From: Candidatus Dormiibacterota bacterium
Lineage (GTDB): Bacteria; Chloroflexota; Dormibacteria; UBA8260
Length of the DNA: 14,073 bases
NCBI GenBank assembly: GCA_955652455.1
Contig: CATPBU010000132.1
Coordinates: 1-14,073 of the forward strand
Direction of reading: 5' to 3'
The first letter of the stretch is position 1. Each line of letters opens with the position of its first letter. The notes under the pieces were generated by a model. That model was not told the DNA's origin, did no database searches, and saw only the letters and a program-made list of their open reading frames with translations. Below are positions 6,811 through 13,383 of this stretch, in pieces. The translations under genes were made by a program, and so were the position numbers.

Positions 6811-8719
6811 CGGAGAGCCGCCGAACGAGACAATCCGAGTGCCGAGCAGCGGCTCCTTGGTGACCGCCGGACACGGGGCCAACCGGACGCAGCCGTATCC
6901 CTCGATGGACCAGTACGGTGTCATTGGCGACATGAGGTCAGCCGCCTTGGTGCACCGCAATGGCTCGATCGACTGGTTGTGCCTGCCGCGTTTCGATGGT
7001 CCCTGGGTTTTCGGCCGGCTCCTGGACTGGCGCCGTGGGGGTCATCTGCTGGTGGCGCCGGCGGAGGGCTGTCTATCCTCTCGGCAATATCGGACTGATT
7101 CGAATGTGTTGGAAACGACCTGGATTGGGGGCCGCGATCAGGCACAGGTCATCGACTTCATGCCTGTGCGCCCGAGCGGGCGCCGCGGACCAGGGCCGCA
7201 GTCACTGCGACTCCTGCGGATGATCCAACCGATGCGAGGCGAGCTCGACTGGCGCATCGACTTCTGCCCCGTCTTCGACCACGGGCGCAAGACCCCGCGC
7301 TTCTCTCAACCTGCGCCTGGGATGGTGACCGCACGAGCAGCAAACGAGTCGGTCGTCCTCGAGTATCCCAGTCATTTCGCTCTCGCCAAGGCACGCCACG
7401 GCTTGAGCTTGCGAGGCAGGCTTGCCGTCGGAGAAACGGGCGTTGTCGCACTGCATCACGGCGGGGGAGGAGGTCGTGCGGCAACGATTCCGTGGGATGT
7501 CGCCACGCGTCTCCTCGATGAGACGGATCGATTCTGGCGTCAATGGCTGGAGCAGTGCAGGTACCAGGGCAGGTATGCCCCGCTGGTACGGCGGTCGGCC
7601 CTGCTGCTCAAGCTGCTGCAATACCAACCCTCCGGCGCATTTGTAGCAGCACCCACGACCTCGCTGCCCGAGTCCGAAGGCGGCACCCTCAACTGGGACT
7701 ATCGATACACGTGGCTGCGTGACATGTCCGTCCTGGTGGACACGTTGCATCAGCTGGGGTTCGTCGACGAGGTCGATCAGTTCATGGACTGGCTCGACAA
7801 GAGTTGCGCCTGCCAACCCTCCAGGTATCAGATGCTGTATCGGGTTGATGGCGACCCGCGGGTCGCCGAGCGTGAACTCGCGCATCTCGATGGCTACCGG
7901 GGTTCCCGACCGGTTCGGATTGGCAATGCGGCGGCCGATCAGAGGCAGCTCGATGTCTACGGCGAGGTGATGGAGGCTGCCCACGTAGCGTGGAAGCGCG
8001 GCAAACACATGCCCCGACGCCGGCGGACGATGCTGCTGCGGATAGTCGACCAGGTGCTCCAGCACTGGGAGGAGCCAGATGCGGGCATCTGGGAGTCCCG
8101 TGGTCGCCCGAAGCGTTACGTATATTCGCAGGCCATGTGCTGGCTGGCGCTTGACCGCGCCCTGCGCATGGACTCGTCCCTGCATCTCGGCGAACGCCGT
8201 CGGGCAGAAGTCCGTCGCGCCCGAACTCGTGTGCGGCGCGACGTGCTGACGCGGGGCTTCAATGAGAAGCTCGGGGCCTTTACGCAGGCTCTCGACGACG
8301 ATGTCCTGGACGCCTCCGGCCTGACGGTCCCCCTTACAGGCATGCTCGGCGCCTCTGATCCGCGGGTGGTCTCGACGGTGGACGCGGTGCGGACGCAACT
8401 CACGCGGGGCGGCCTTGTATATCGACACATCGGAGCGGAGTCGGAATTCGGACAGGACGAAGGCGCATTCCTGGTCTGTTCCTTCTGGTTGGTCGACGTG
8501 CTTGCACAGATGGGCAGAACCGACGATGCTGACGAACTTTTCGCGCGCATCAGCCGCACCGCCAACGACCTCGGTCTCTTCGCCGAGGAGTTCGATCCAG
8601 CCACAGGGACACCGATGGGCAACTTCCCTCTGGCACTGTCGCATCTCTCCATGCTGGGCGCGGTGATGAACCTGGAGCGCGGCGCCGCGTCACGGCGTGC
8701 ACATTCTCGGCGGCCGTAA
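6797..8719 (+). CDS. Glycoside hydrolase family 15 protein (glucoamylase/trehalase-like)
   Basis: This is a 640-residue GH15 enzyme. The N-terminal beta-sandwich region begins with [20 protein letters not shown] and [15 protein letters not shown] near residues 43-75. The (alpha/alpha)6 catalytic part contains [19 protein letters not shown] near 298-316, [12 protein letters not shown] near 385, and two acidic motifs holding the likely catalytic pair: [12 protein letters not shown] near 424 and [16 protein letters not shown] near 551. Actinobacterial relatives include mycobacterial-type trehalases as well as glucoamylases, so the substrate (trehalose or alpha-glucan) is not decided by sequence alone. 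No signal peptide is seen; it should be cytoplasmic. GTG 6797 overlaps folE by 14 bases; GTG 6839 or ATG 6906 are possible later starts, the latter still keeping the whole domain. Confidence 0.92.
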   Translation: MTEVNGEPPNETIRVPSSGSLVTAGHGANRTQPYPSMDQYGVIGDMRSAALVHRNGSIDWLCLPRFDGPWVFGRLLDWRRGGHLLVAPAEGCLSSRQYRTDSNVLETTWIGGRDQAQVIDFMPVRPSGRRGPGPQSLRLLRMIQPMRGELDWRIDFCPVFDHGRKTPRFSQPAPGMVTARAANESVVLEYPSHFALAKARHGLSLRGRLAVGETGVVALHHGGGGGRAATIPWDVATRLLDETDRFWRQWLEQCRYQGRYAPLVRRSALLLKLLQYQPSGAFVAAPTTSLPESEGGTLNWDYRYTWLRDMSVLVDTLHQLGFVDEVDQFMDWLDKSCACQPSRYQMLYRVDGDPRVAERELAHLDGYRGSRPVRIGNAAADQRQLDVYGEVMEAAHVAWKRGKHMPRRRRTMLLRIVDQVLQHWEEPDAGIWESRGRPKRYVYSQAMCWLALDRALRMDSSLHLGERRRAEVRRARTRVRRDVLTRGFNEKLGAFTQALDDDVLDASGLTVPLTGMLGASDPRVVSTVDAVRTQLTRGGLVYRHIGAESEFGQDEGAFLVCSFWLVDVLAQMGRTDDADELFARISRTANDLGLFAEEFDPATGTPMGNFPLALSHLSMLGAVMNLERGAASRRAHSRRP

Positions 8720-9010
8720 GAACCGGGCCATGCCGGAAGGGCGGGAGATGAGCGGGCATGGAGCCGGAGCGAGGGGCGTTGGCGGATACCTGATCTTCCG
8801 TAGACCACCAGCCCCGACATGGCCAGAGGCGATGTCGGTGGCCGGGCTATCCGTAGGTGGGGTGGCACGCGTCACTCGCACCCGGGGTACTGGGGCCTAC
8901 GTTTGGGCTGAGCAGCGCGGGATCAACGCCCCGACAGCGGCCATCTGCGCCTACCGATGATCCATCGACCAATCGCTCACGTACCAGGGTTAGTCAATCG
9001 GCGCAGCTCC

Positions 9011-9032
9011 GGTTGTCCGGATTCGGACAACC
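9011..9032. promoter_or_regulatory. Perfect 9-bp inverted repeat, likely operator
   Basis: GGTTGTCCG (9011-9019) and CGGACAACC (9024-9032) are exact reverse complements around a GATT centre. The palindrome ends six bases before the Shine-Dalgarno sequence of the Tat-signal gene. A 9-4-9 dyad fits binding of a dimeric regulator. An RNA hairpin occluding the ribosome site is also possible, since the stem sits close to it. Confidence 0.55.
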
Positions 9033-9037
9033 AAGTT

Positions 9038-9043
9038 GGGAGG
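9038..9043 (+). promoter_or_regulatory. Ribosome binding site fixing the start at 9050
   Basis: GGGAGG lies six bases before GTG 9050. It sets the start of the small Tat-signal protein and argues against the upstream in-frame ATG at 8957, which would place the palindrome inside the coding region and push the twin arginines about 36 residues into the protein. Confidence 0.7.
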
Positions 9044-9049
9044 TACGGA

Positions 9050-9313
9050 GTGGCAGGAGTAACACGGCGCGGATTCATCACCACGTCGGCCGGGGCAGTG
9101 GCGGGCCTGGCGACCGCCGGTGCGGCGGGCGGCGCGATCTCAGCAGCGTTGGGCTCGTCAGCGGGAAGCCTGGTCGCCGCTCACAGTGACCAGATCCTGG
9201 TGGCATACGTCCGACCCGGATCCCATGGCGACGTCACGGTGGTGACTGGGAACCGTGAGGTCACGTCCCACGATCCCAGCTTGGTGCGGCGCATCCAGAA
9301 GGCAGCCGGGTGA
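9050..9313 (+). CDS. Small Tat-signal protein, unknown function
   Basis: This 87-residue protein has a textbook twin-arginine signal. TRRGFITTSAGAVAGLA (residues 5-21) gives the RR-x-F/I pattern, followed by a moderately hydrophobic Ala/Gly-rich stretch to about residue 44. No clear AxA cleavage site is obvious, although SLVAAHS near 40-46 could serve; an uncleaved anchor is possible. The remaining 42 residues form a small domain (DQILVAYVRPG, GDVTVVTGNREV, then SHDPSLVRRIQKAAG) that looks like a short beta-hairpin plus helix. There are no cysteines and no recognisable cofactor site. It is the first gene of a four-gene unit with a DUF4331 protein and TatA. A role as a Tat-targeting escort for the next gene's product is a hypothesis based on this context. 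Confidence 0.8.
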   Translation: MAGVTRRGFITTSAGAVAGLATAGAAGGAISAALGSSAGSLVAAHSDQILVAYVRPGSHGDVTVVTGNREVTSHDPSLVRRIQKAAG

Positions 9314-9361
9314 CCAGCGCGCACGTCGTGAACGCACGATCCCACCACGTAGGAGCAAGCA

Positions 9362-10798
9362 ATGTCCTCGCATAAGGAAGCGCCGGCGATCGCGGAGGAT
9401 CCGTCGGCAGACAACACGGACCTCTATGCCTTCGTCAGTCCCGATAGTCCTGACACCGTCACCCTGATCGCCAACTTCGTCCCGCTCGAGGATCCCGCCG
9501 GAGGCCCGAACTTCAGCGTGTTCGGGGACAGCGTGCAATATCAGATCAAGGTCGACAACGACGGCGACGGTGTCGAGGACGTGGTCTTCGGGTTCCATTT
9601 CTCCACCACGTATGCATATCCGAATTCCTTCCTGTACAACATTGGCCCGATCACAACGCTGGACAGTGCCAACCTGAACCGTCGCCAGACGTACTCCGTG
9701 ACGGTCACCAACGTAGCCGCCGGGACGACTACGACCCTGGGCAGTGGGCTGAAGTGCCCGCCCTGCAACATCGGTCCGGCGTCCACTCCGAAGTACGCCG
9801 CGCTGGCGACGGCGGCCACGTACGACCTTGGCGGTGGCCACAAGGTGTTCGCGGGCCAGCGGGCCGAGGGCTTCTACGTTGACCTCGGCGCGATCTTCGA
9901 CCTGGGCGACCTGAGGCCATTCCAGAACCTCCACATCCTGACCAACATGCCCAAGACCAAGGGCATCAACGCCACCAAGTACAAGAACGTTCACACCATC
10001 GCCATCCAGGTGCCCAAGAGCACCCTGACCTCTGACGGCGGCAACCCGACAGACCCGACCAAGCCGGGCTCGACGATCGGAGTCTGGGCCAACACTCGTC
10101 GCAACCGGGTGCGGATGTATGACTTCAATGGCGACGGTTCGATCCAGGACACAGGGCCTCTGGTCCAGGTCTCGCGTCTGGGCAACCCCCTGATCAACGA
10201 GGTCATCATTCCGATTGGCAAGAAGGACTACTGGAACTCCCAGCAGCCCAGTAACGACAGTCAGTTCGCATCGAACTATGCGAATCCAGAGCTGTCGACG
10301 TTGTTGCCGGTTCTGTATCCGAACGCCTTCCCCAACCTGAAGAAGCTGAACGATTCGAAGAAGCCGCGGGCGGATATCGAGGCGATCCTCCTCACCGGCC
10401 TACCGGCGGGGATCATCCCTGGGTTCCAGAACTTCACCGGCACAGTGCAGGCGGACCAGTTGCGGCTCAACATGGCCATCCCCCCGGCCAAGAAGCCCAG
10501 CAACCTCGGTCTCCTCGGCGCCGATGCGGCAGGGTTCCCGAACGGACGCCGTGTCTTTGACGACGTGACCACCATCGAGCTGCGGGCGCTCGCTGGAGCC
10601 ACCTACGCGCTGGTGGACAAGACGTTCACGCCCGACGCGGCCGCTGGCGCGATCACCCAGGGGATCAACTCCAGCAACTCGGACCTCACCGCCAGCAATA
10701 CGGTGCATTACCTGTCGAGCTTCCCCTACCTGGGGACCCCACACGCGGGCTACGACGTCCCCAACGACAACGAGCCGGCGCCGGTCACTGTGTACTAG
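9362..10798 (+). CDS. DUF4331 family protein lacking its own signal peptide
   Basis: This 478-residue DUF4331 protein begins MSSHKEAPAIAEDPSADNTD and LYAFVSPD. The opening SSHxEAP, with the acidic DPxADNTDxYAF, is the family signature. In many relatives it follows a signal peptide; here the ATG sits directly on it, with AGGAG just upstream. Other conserved features are DNDGDGVED (residues 65-73, a calcium-loop-like motif), IGPxSTPKYAAL, and VFAGQRAEGFYVDLGAIFDL. The only two cysteines form CPPC (132 and 135). The biochemical function of the family is unknown, and many members are predicted to be extracytoplasmic. Flanking by a Tat-signal protein and TatA suggests export as a folded partner. 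The base and codon style matches its neighbours. Confidence 0.88.
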   Translation: MSSHKEAPAIAEDPSADNTDLYAFVSPDSPDTVTLIANFVPLEDPAGGPNFSVFGDSVQYQIKVDNDGDGVEDVVFGFHFSTTYAYPNSFLYNIGPITTLDSANLNRRQTYSVTVTNVAAGTTTTLGSGLKCPPCNIGPASTPKYAALATAATYDLGGGHKVFAGQRAEGFYVDLGAIFDLGDLRPFQNLHILTNMPKTKGINATKYKNVHTIAIQVPKSTLTSDGGNPTDPTKPGSTIGVWANTRRNRVRMYDFNGDGSIQDTGPLVQVSRLGNPLINEVIIPIGKKDYWNSQQPSNDSQFASNYANPELSTLLPVLYPNAFPNLKKLNDSKKPRADIEAILLTGLPAGIIPGFQNFTGTVQADQLRLNMAIPPAKKPSNLGLLGADAAGFPNGRRVFDDVTTIELRALAGATYALVDKTFTPDAAAGAITQGINSSNSDLTASNTVHYLSSFPYLGTPHAGYDVPNDNEPAPVTVY

Positions 10799-10813
10799 AC
10801 GACCGCATGTCTC

Positions 10814-11185
10814 ATGACTGAGGAGATTCAACACGGCTCAACCCGCGCGGGCGCGGTCATCGCGGACATCGGCGGTGATCGCGGCGCGCTGATCCTCTAC
10901 ACCCCCGACGCCATGGCTGGCATGGAGATTGAAATCAGTCCGCTGGATAGCGACGAGAGAACACACGTCGCTGTCCTTGAGCGCCGCGTCGGTCCGGTGC
11001 CTTTCTTTGCCGCCTTCTATCCGATGCTCACCGCCAGGGAGTACATGGTGTGGCGTCCTGACGGTGCGCCCCTCGGTGCCCTAGCGATCGCTGGCGGTGT
11101 GGTGACCGAGGCCGCTGTCGTCACCGCTGCCGACGGCGGCGCGATGCTCGCCGCCCACTCACGACCGCCGACCGTCATCCCCTGA
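10814..11185 (+). CDS. Conserved-looking small protein of unknown function
   Basis: This 123-residue protein starts at ATG 10814, 15 bases after the DUF4331 stop. It contains GAVIADIGGDRGALILYTPD and MAGMEIEISPLDSDERTHVAV, then LERRVGPVPFFAAFYPMLTA and REYMVWRPDGAP. The regular alternation of short hydrophobic strands and turns suggests a compact all-beta domain. There is no signal peptide, membrane helix or cysteine. I associate this sequence style with unnamed actinobacterial proteins but cannot assign a family. Its position between a DUF4331 gene and tatA, with short spacing, argues that it works with them, for example as an accessory or maturation factor. That is inference. Confidence 0.75.
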   Translation: MTEEIQHGSTRAGAVIADIGGDRGALILYTPDAMAGMEIEISPLDSDERTHVAVLERRVGPVPFFAAFYPMLTAREYMVWRPDGAPLGALAIAGGVVTEAAVVTAADGGAMLAAHSRPPTVIP

Positions 11186-11207
11186 TGCGGATGACATCAC
11201 CACAAAT

Positions 11208-11212
11208 GGAGG
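11208..11212 (+). promoter_or_regulatory. Ribosome binding site fixing the TatA start at 11221
   Basis: GGAGG lies eight bases before ATG 11221. The in-frame ATG at 11185 overlaps the previous stop but would add 12 polar residues before the TatA membrane helix and has no comparable site. Confidence 0.7.
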
Positions 11213-11220
11213 TGGCACAC

Positions 11221-11493
11221 ATGCCCTTTATCGGTACCGGTCATATCTGGCTCATCGGGATCCTGCTCATCATCGTGCTGATCATCTGGGGTCCCGGCAA
11301 GCTCCCAGACGTCGGCTCCGGTATGGGCCGGGCAATCCGCGAGTTCCGCAAGGCCTCGAGCGAGACCAAGGAGCAGTTCGGGAGCGCCACCAGCGTCAAC
11401 ACTGCGCCGGTGGCAGGTGACGACGACGTCGCTCCCGCCCGGCCCATCCAGCCGGTCGCAGTCGCGTCGAAGGAGCCCATCGCGGGTACATGA
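11221..11493 (+). CDS. tatA: Twin-arginine translocase subunit TatA/TatE
   Basis: This 90-residue TatA-type protein has a short N-terminal helix (GHIWLIGILLIIVLIIWGPG), the hinge GPGKLPDVG in place of the usual FGPKKLPELG, and an amphipathic helix (GMGRAIREFRKASSETKEQF). A low-complexity acidic/Ala/Pro tail follows. TatA multimerises to form the pathway for folded Tat substrates in the cytoplasmic membrane. No tatB or tatC is in the window, so it would have to work with TatC encoded elsewhere. Its place at the end of a unit led by a Tat-signal protein suggests a dedicated, substrate-linked paralog. The stop codon lies in a 12-bp palindrome shared with the convergent gene's stop. Confidence 0.9.
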   Translation: MPFIGTGHIWLIGILLIIVLIIWGPGKLPDVGSGMGRAIREFRKASSETKEQFGSATSVNTAPVAGDDDVAPARPIQPVAVASKEPIAGT

Positions 11494-11502
11494 AGCGCTT
11501 CA
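11491..11502. repeat. 12-bp perfect palindrome joining two convergent stop codons
   Basis: TGAAGCGCTTCA is its own reverse complement. Its first TGA is the tatA stop and its last three bases are the stop of the minus-strand gene. It could be coincidental or part of a very short bidirectional terminator. There is no loop or T-run, so a stable RNA hairpin is doubtful. Confidence 0.6.
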
Positions 11503-11919
11503 GGCGGCGATGGCTACCTCGCCAGCTGCAGCGCTGACGGCGAGTTCTCTGGCGCTGGCGATTGCCTCCTCGACGCCGCCGTCGAGCGACGAGACGCCGG
11601 CTCGCAGCGTTTCCCGGAGGCCCAGCTTGCTCATTTGCTTCAGCAGCCGTTTCGCTGCCACGACACCCGAATTGACGCCGCCGTCGCGGATCAACAGGGC
11701 CGCCGCGCCGCCCTCGAGGATCGTGACTGGCTCGTTGGCCCGCGCATACGCGATCACCAATGCGGCATACCCTGCTCGAGCACTGGCTGGAATCGCTTCA
11801 TCGATGACAAACAGGCAACACGCACCATCCCCGGTCACCGCCCCGGCCGCCGCGACGAATCGGTCGTAACCGATCGCCCAGGGGAGCTGCGAGATCGGCG
11901 GCAGCTCCATCGGTGCCAC
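11500..11919 (-). CDS. Short degenerate GGDEF-like protein
   Basis: This 139-residue protein follows the order of a GGDEF domain. An early strand GACCLFVIDEA stands where LALLLLDLDxF is expected. A helix ALVIAYARANEPVTIL comes before EGGAAALLI, at the place of the RxGGDEFxxLL signature. VAAKRLLKQM and the strand TLRAGVSSL follow, then a helix with EEAIASAREL and GEVAIA. The GGDEF signature is replaced by EGGAAA (69-74), and the substrate-binding loop region is shortened, so diguanylate cyclase activity is very unlikely. It begins three bases after the response regulator stop (GTG 11919; ATG 11910 is an alternative), so the two are co-expressed. It might bind the regulator or a nucleotide as a non-catalytic output. 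The fold assignment comes from pattern alignment by eye only. Confidence 0.6.
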   Translation of the reverse strand: MAPMELPPISQLPWAIGYDRFVAAAGAVTGDGACCLFVIDEAIPASARAGYAALVIAYARANEPVTILEGGAAALLIRDGGVNSGVVAAKRLLKQMSKLGLRETLRAGVSSLDGGVEEAIASARELAVSAAAGEVAIAA

Positions 11920-11922
11920 CGG

Positions 11923-12360
11923 CTAGGTGACCAGGAGGTGGGTCGCGAGGCTGTCCAGCGCGGCCAGCCGATCGGCGAGCGGGGCAGCAGCGGTTAGCCT
12001 CCAACCGAGCAGTTCCTCCACGGCAGCGATCAGCTCGCGCAGGCGCAGCGGCTTGGGGAGCGCGCTCACGCCGCTGCGCAGCGGTAGCGGTCGACGAAGC
12101 GAGCCGCTCACGAAACAGATGCCGCTGCGGGCTCCGTTGGGGAGCGCGACCAGCCGCCGTCCGAGGTCGACGCCGTGTGTGTCGGGCAGCAGACCGTCGA
12201 GCAGGATGGCGCCGTAGCGATAGCGCTCGACCGCGCGCGTCGCCTCGGCGCCGGTGGCGACTGCGTTCACGTCGCCCGCGACACCGGTCAGCGCGCGCGC
12301 CAAGAACGACCGAACCAGCTCGTCGTCCTCGACGATCAAGAGGGGAGGGGAGAGTTGCAC
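11923..12360 (-). CDS. Stand-alone response regulator receiver protein
   Basis: This 145-residue CheY-like receiver has the acidic cluster LLIVEDDE (residues 7-14), the phosphoacceptor Asp55 in ILLDGLLPD, the switch Ser85 in CFVSGSL, and Lys103 in LPKPLRLRELIAAVEELL. All key positions are intact. About 30 residues follow the receiver (RLTAAAPLADRLAALDSLAT) without a DNA-binding domain, so output must occur through a partner. The best candidate is the GGDEF-like protein encoded three bases downstream. No histidine kinase is in the window. The GTG start has a TAGGAT -10 seven bases upstream, within an 18-bp gap from the previous gene, so separate leaderless initiation is possible in addition to read-through. 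Confidence 0.85.
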   Translation of the reverse strand: MQLSPPLLIVEDDELVRSFLARALTGVAGDVNAVATGAEATRAVERYRYGAILLDGLLPDTHGVDLGRRLVALPNGARSGICFVSGSLRRPLPLRSGVSALPKPLRLRELIAAVEELLGWRLTAAAPLADRLAALDSLATHLLVT

Positions 12361-12367
12361 CTCGGTG

Positions 12368-12373
12368 ATCCTA
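12368..12373 (-). promoter_or_regulatory. Possible -10 for the response regulator gene
   Basis: On the minus strand TAGGAT (12373-12368) is followed by seven bases and the GTG start, the arrangement expected for a leaderless transcript. It lies in the 18-bp gap between the formyltransferase and regulator genes. No clear -35 is seen, as it would fall inside the upstream coding region. Confidence 0.35.
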
Positions 12374-12378
12374 CCGGC

Positions 12379-13359
12379 TCAATCCTGACGGTGCGGGCAG
12401 GAAATCAGATTGTGATGACATCCGCACTGATGGCCGATCTCGTCCAGCGCGATCGGACCGTCCGTGAACTCGATGCCCGGCTGTCCCGGTTGTGGCGCCC
12501 CGGCGTGCGCCGCACGGACATAAGCCGGTTGGCCGTCAATCGTCGTCCACGCCGGCATGTTGGGCACTCCGGCACGGACCATACGCAGCGCGGCGGTCGC
12601 CGACGGCGCCGTGTCGAGATGTCGGTGACCCACCGACGGCGCGTACGTCGCAGTCGACAGGTCGATCGGGTCACCGGGCCAGTCGGTGAGCAGGCCCGAA
12701 AGTGCCTGTCCCAGGGCGGCGACTCCCAACTCCGAGAGCCGGCGGGTCAGCGTTCCCGAGGTATCGTCATCGGCAACGAGCAGAGTCCGCTGGGCCAGCA
12801 TCGGACCCGCGTCCACCTTTGCCACTGCGCGGTGCAGCGTGATCCCGGCACGGGGATCGCCGTCGGCGATCGTCCAGTACACCGGTTCTGGGCCACGCCT
12901 GGCGGGCAAGGCGCTGGGATGGATGTTCATCCAGCCGTGGCGCGGGACGGCGAGAGCCCGGGCTCCGATGATCTGGTCAAAGCTGGCCATGACGACGCCG
13001 TCCAGATCGAGGGCGGTAAGGTCGATGAGGGTATGCTCATCGTTGACTCGCCACGCGCGAAGCAGCGGCACACTGATGTGGTCGGCGATGCGGCTCAGGG
13101 CATTGTCGCCGAGGATCGCCTCGTGCGCTCCCGGTGACGTCAGCAGCCCCACCACCTCGATGTCGTCGAGTTGGAGCAGGGCGAGCAGGAATGCCAGGCT
13201 GTAGTCCGAGGGGAAGCCTGCGAACAGGATGCGTGCTCCCGGCGGAGTGTGAGCAACCCCAGGGAGCGCCGCCAGGTCGCGATCGGGGATGAAGGAGAAC
13301 TCCTGACACCGCCAGAGGTTCGCGCGGACGTCGTCGAGGGCGGGTGATGTTGTCGCCAC
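12379..13359 (-). CDS. Formyltransferase-family protein with Cys/His-rich tail
   Basis: This 326-residue protein has the formyltransferase fold of methionyl-tRNA formyltransferase relatives. ARILFAGFPSDYSLAFLLAL opens the Rossmann part near residue 42. The catalytic region reads MNIHPSALPARRGPEPVYW (Asn145, His147) and GITLHRAVAKVDAGPML (Asp183), giving the expected Asn-His-Asp set for transfer from 10-formyltetrahydrofolate. A preceding 40-residue N-terminal stretch (LWRCQEFSFIPDRDLAALPG) is not typical of Fmt. After residue 235 the Fmt tRNA-binding domain is replaced by an unrelated region, ending in CGCHHNLISCPHRQD, a possible metal site. The acceptor is therefore unlikely to be initiator tRNA and may be a sugar amine, peptide or other small molecule. 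It lies between mutY and a response regulator gene on the same strand. Confidence 0.8.
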   Translation of the reverse strand: MATTSPALDDVRANLWRCQEFSFIPDRDLAALPGVAHTPPGARILFAGFPSDYSLAFLLALLQLDDIEVVGLLTSPGAHEAILGDNALSRIADHISVPLLRAWRVNDEHTLIDLTALDLDGVVMASFDQIIGARALAVPRHGWMNIHPSALPARRGPEPVYWTIADGDPRAGITLHRAVAKVDAGPMLAQRTLLVADDDTSGTLTRRLSELGVAALGQALSGLLTDWPGDPIDLSTATYAPSVGHRHLDTAPSATAALRMVRAGVPNMPAWTTIDGQPAYVRAAHAGAPQPGQPGIEFTDGPIALDEIGHQCGCHHNLISCPHRQD

Positions 13360-13365
13360 CGGGGA

Positions 13366-13371
13366 ATCCTA
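13366..13371 (-). promoter_or_regulatory. Predicted -10 of a leaderless formyltransferase transcript
   Basis: On the minus strand TAGGAT (13371-13366) is followed by TCCCCG and then the GTG start, six bases apart. This spacing and flank closely resemble the regulator promoter at 5130-5135 (TAGATT, CCCCGT, ATG). No Shine-Dalgarno sequence precedes the GTG. The -35 is unclear. Confidence 0.45.
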
Positions 13372-13383
13372 GCGCCGCAGCGA

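Larger units (their letters stand above)
8720..9049. other. 330-bp intergenic region between the GH15 gene and the Tat/DUF4331 operon
   Basis: No convincing coding frame is present on either strand. It holds two imperfect-loop hairpins: CCATGCC/GGCATGG at 8728-8734 and 8755-8761, and CCGACAT/ATGTCGG at 8814-8820 and 8832-8838. These may help end transcription of the upstream operon but lack T-runs. A strong 9-bp palindrome (9011-9032) and a Shine-Dalgarno sequence (9038-9043) lie just before the next gene. I could not place a convincing -35/-10 pair. Confidence 0.6.

Noticed and set aside
7202..8644. 480-codon open frame on the minus strand
   Set aside because: It lies fully antisense to the well-supported GH15 gene, has no recognisable domain, and is typical of antisense openness in GC-rich coding DNA.
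8728..8838. Two short inverted repeats as intrinsic terminators of the GH15 operon
   Set aside because: Stems are only 7 bp with loops of 20 and 11 bases and no T-run follows, so a terminator call is not justified.
8697..8960. Plus-strand open frame of 87 codons in the intergenic region
   Set aside because: It overlaps the end of the GH15 gene, has no ribosome site and no protein-like pattern.
8957..9049. Upstream ATG extending the small Tat-signal protein
   Set aside because: The GGGAGG site at 9038-9043 and the position of the twin arginines favour GTG 9050; the extension would contain the palindrome.
9158..9994. 278-codon open frame on the minus strand
   Set aside because: It is antisense to the Tat-signal and DUF4331 genes, with no domain signature.
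12175..13137. 320-codon open frame on the plus strand
   Set aside because: It is antisense to the formyltransferase and response regulator, both of which carry intact catalytic motifs; the product is Arg-rich and unlike any known family.
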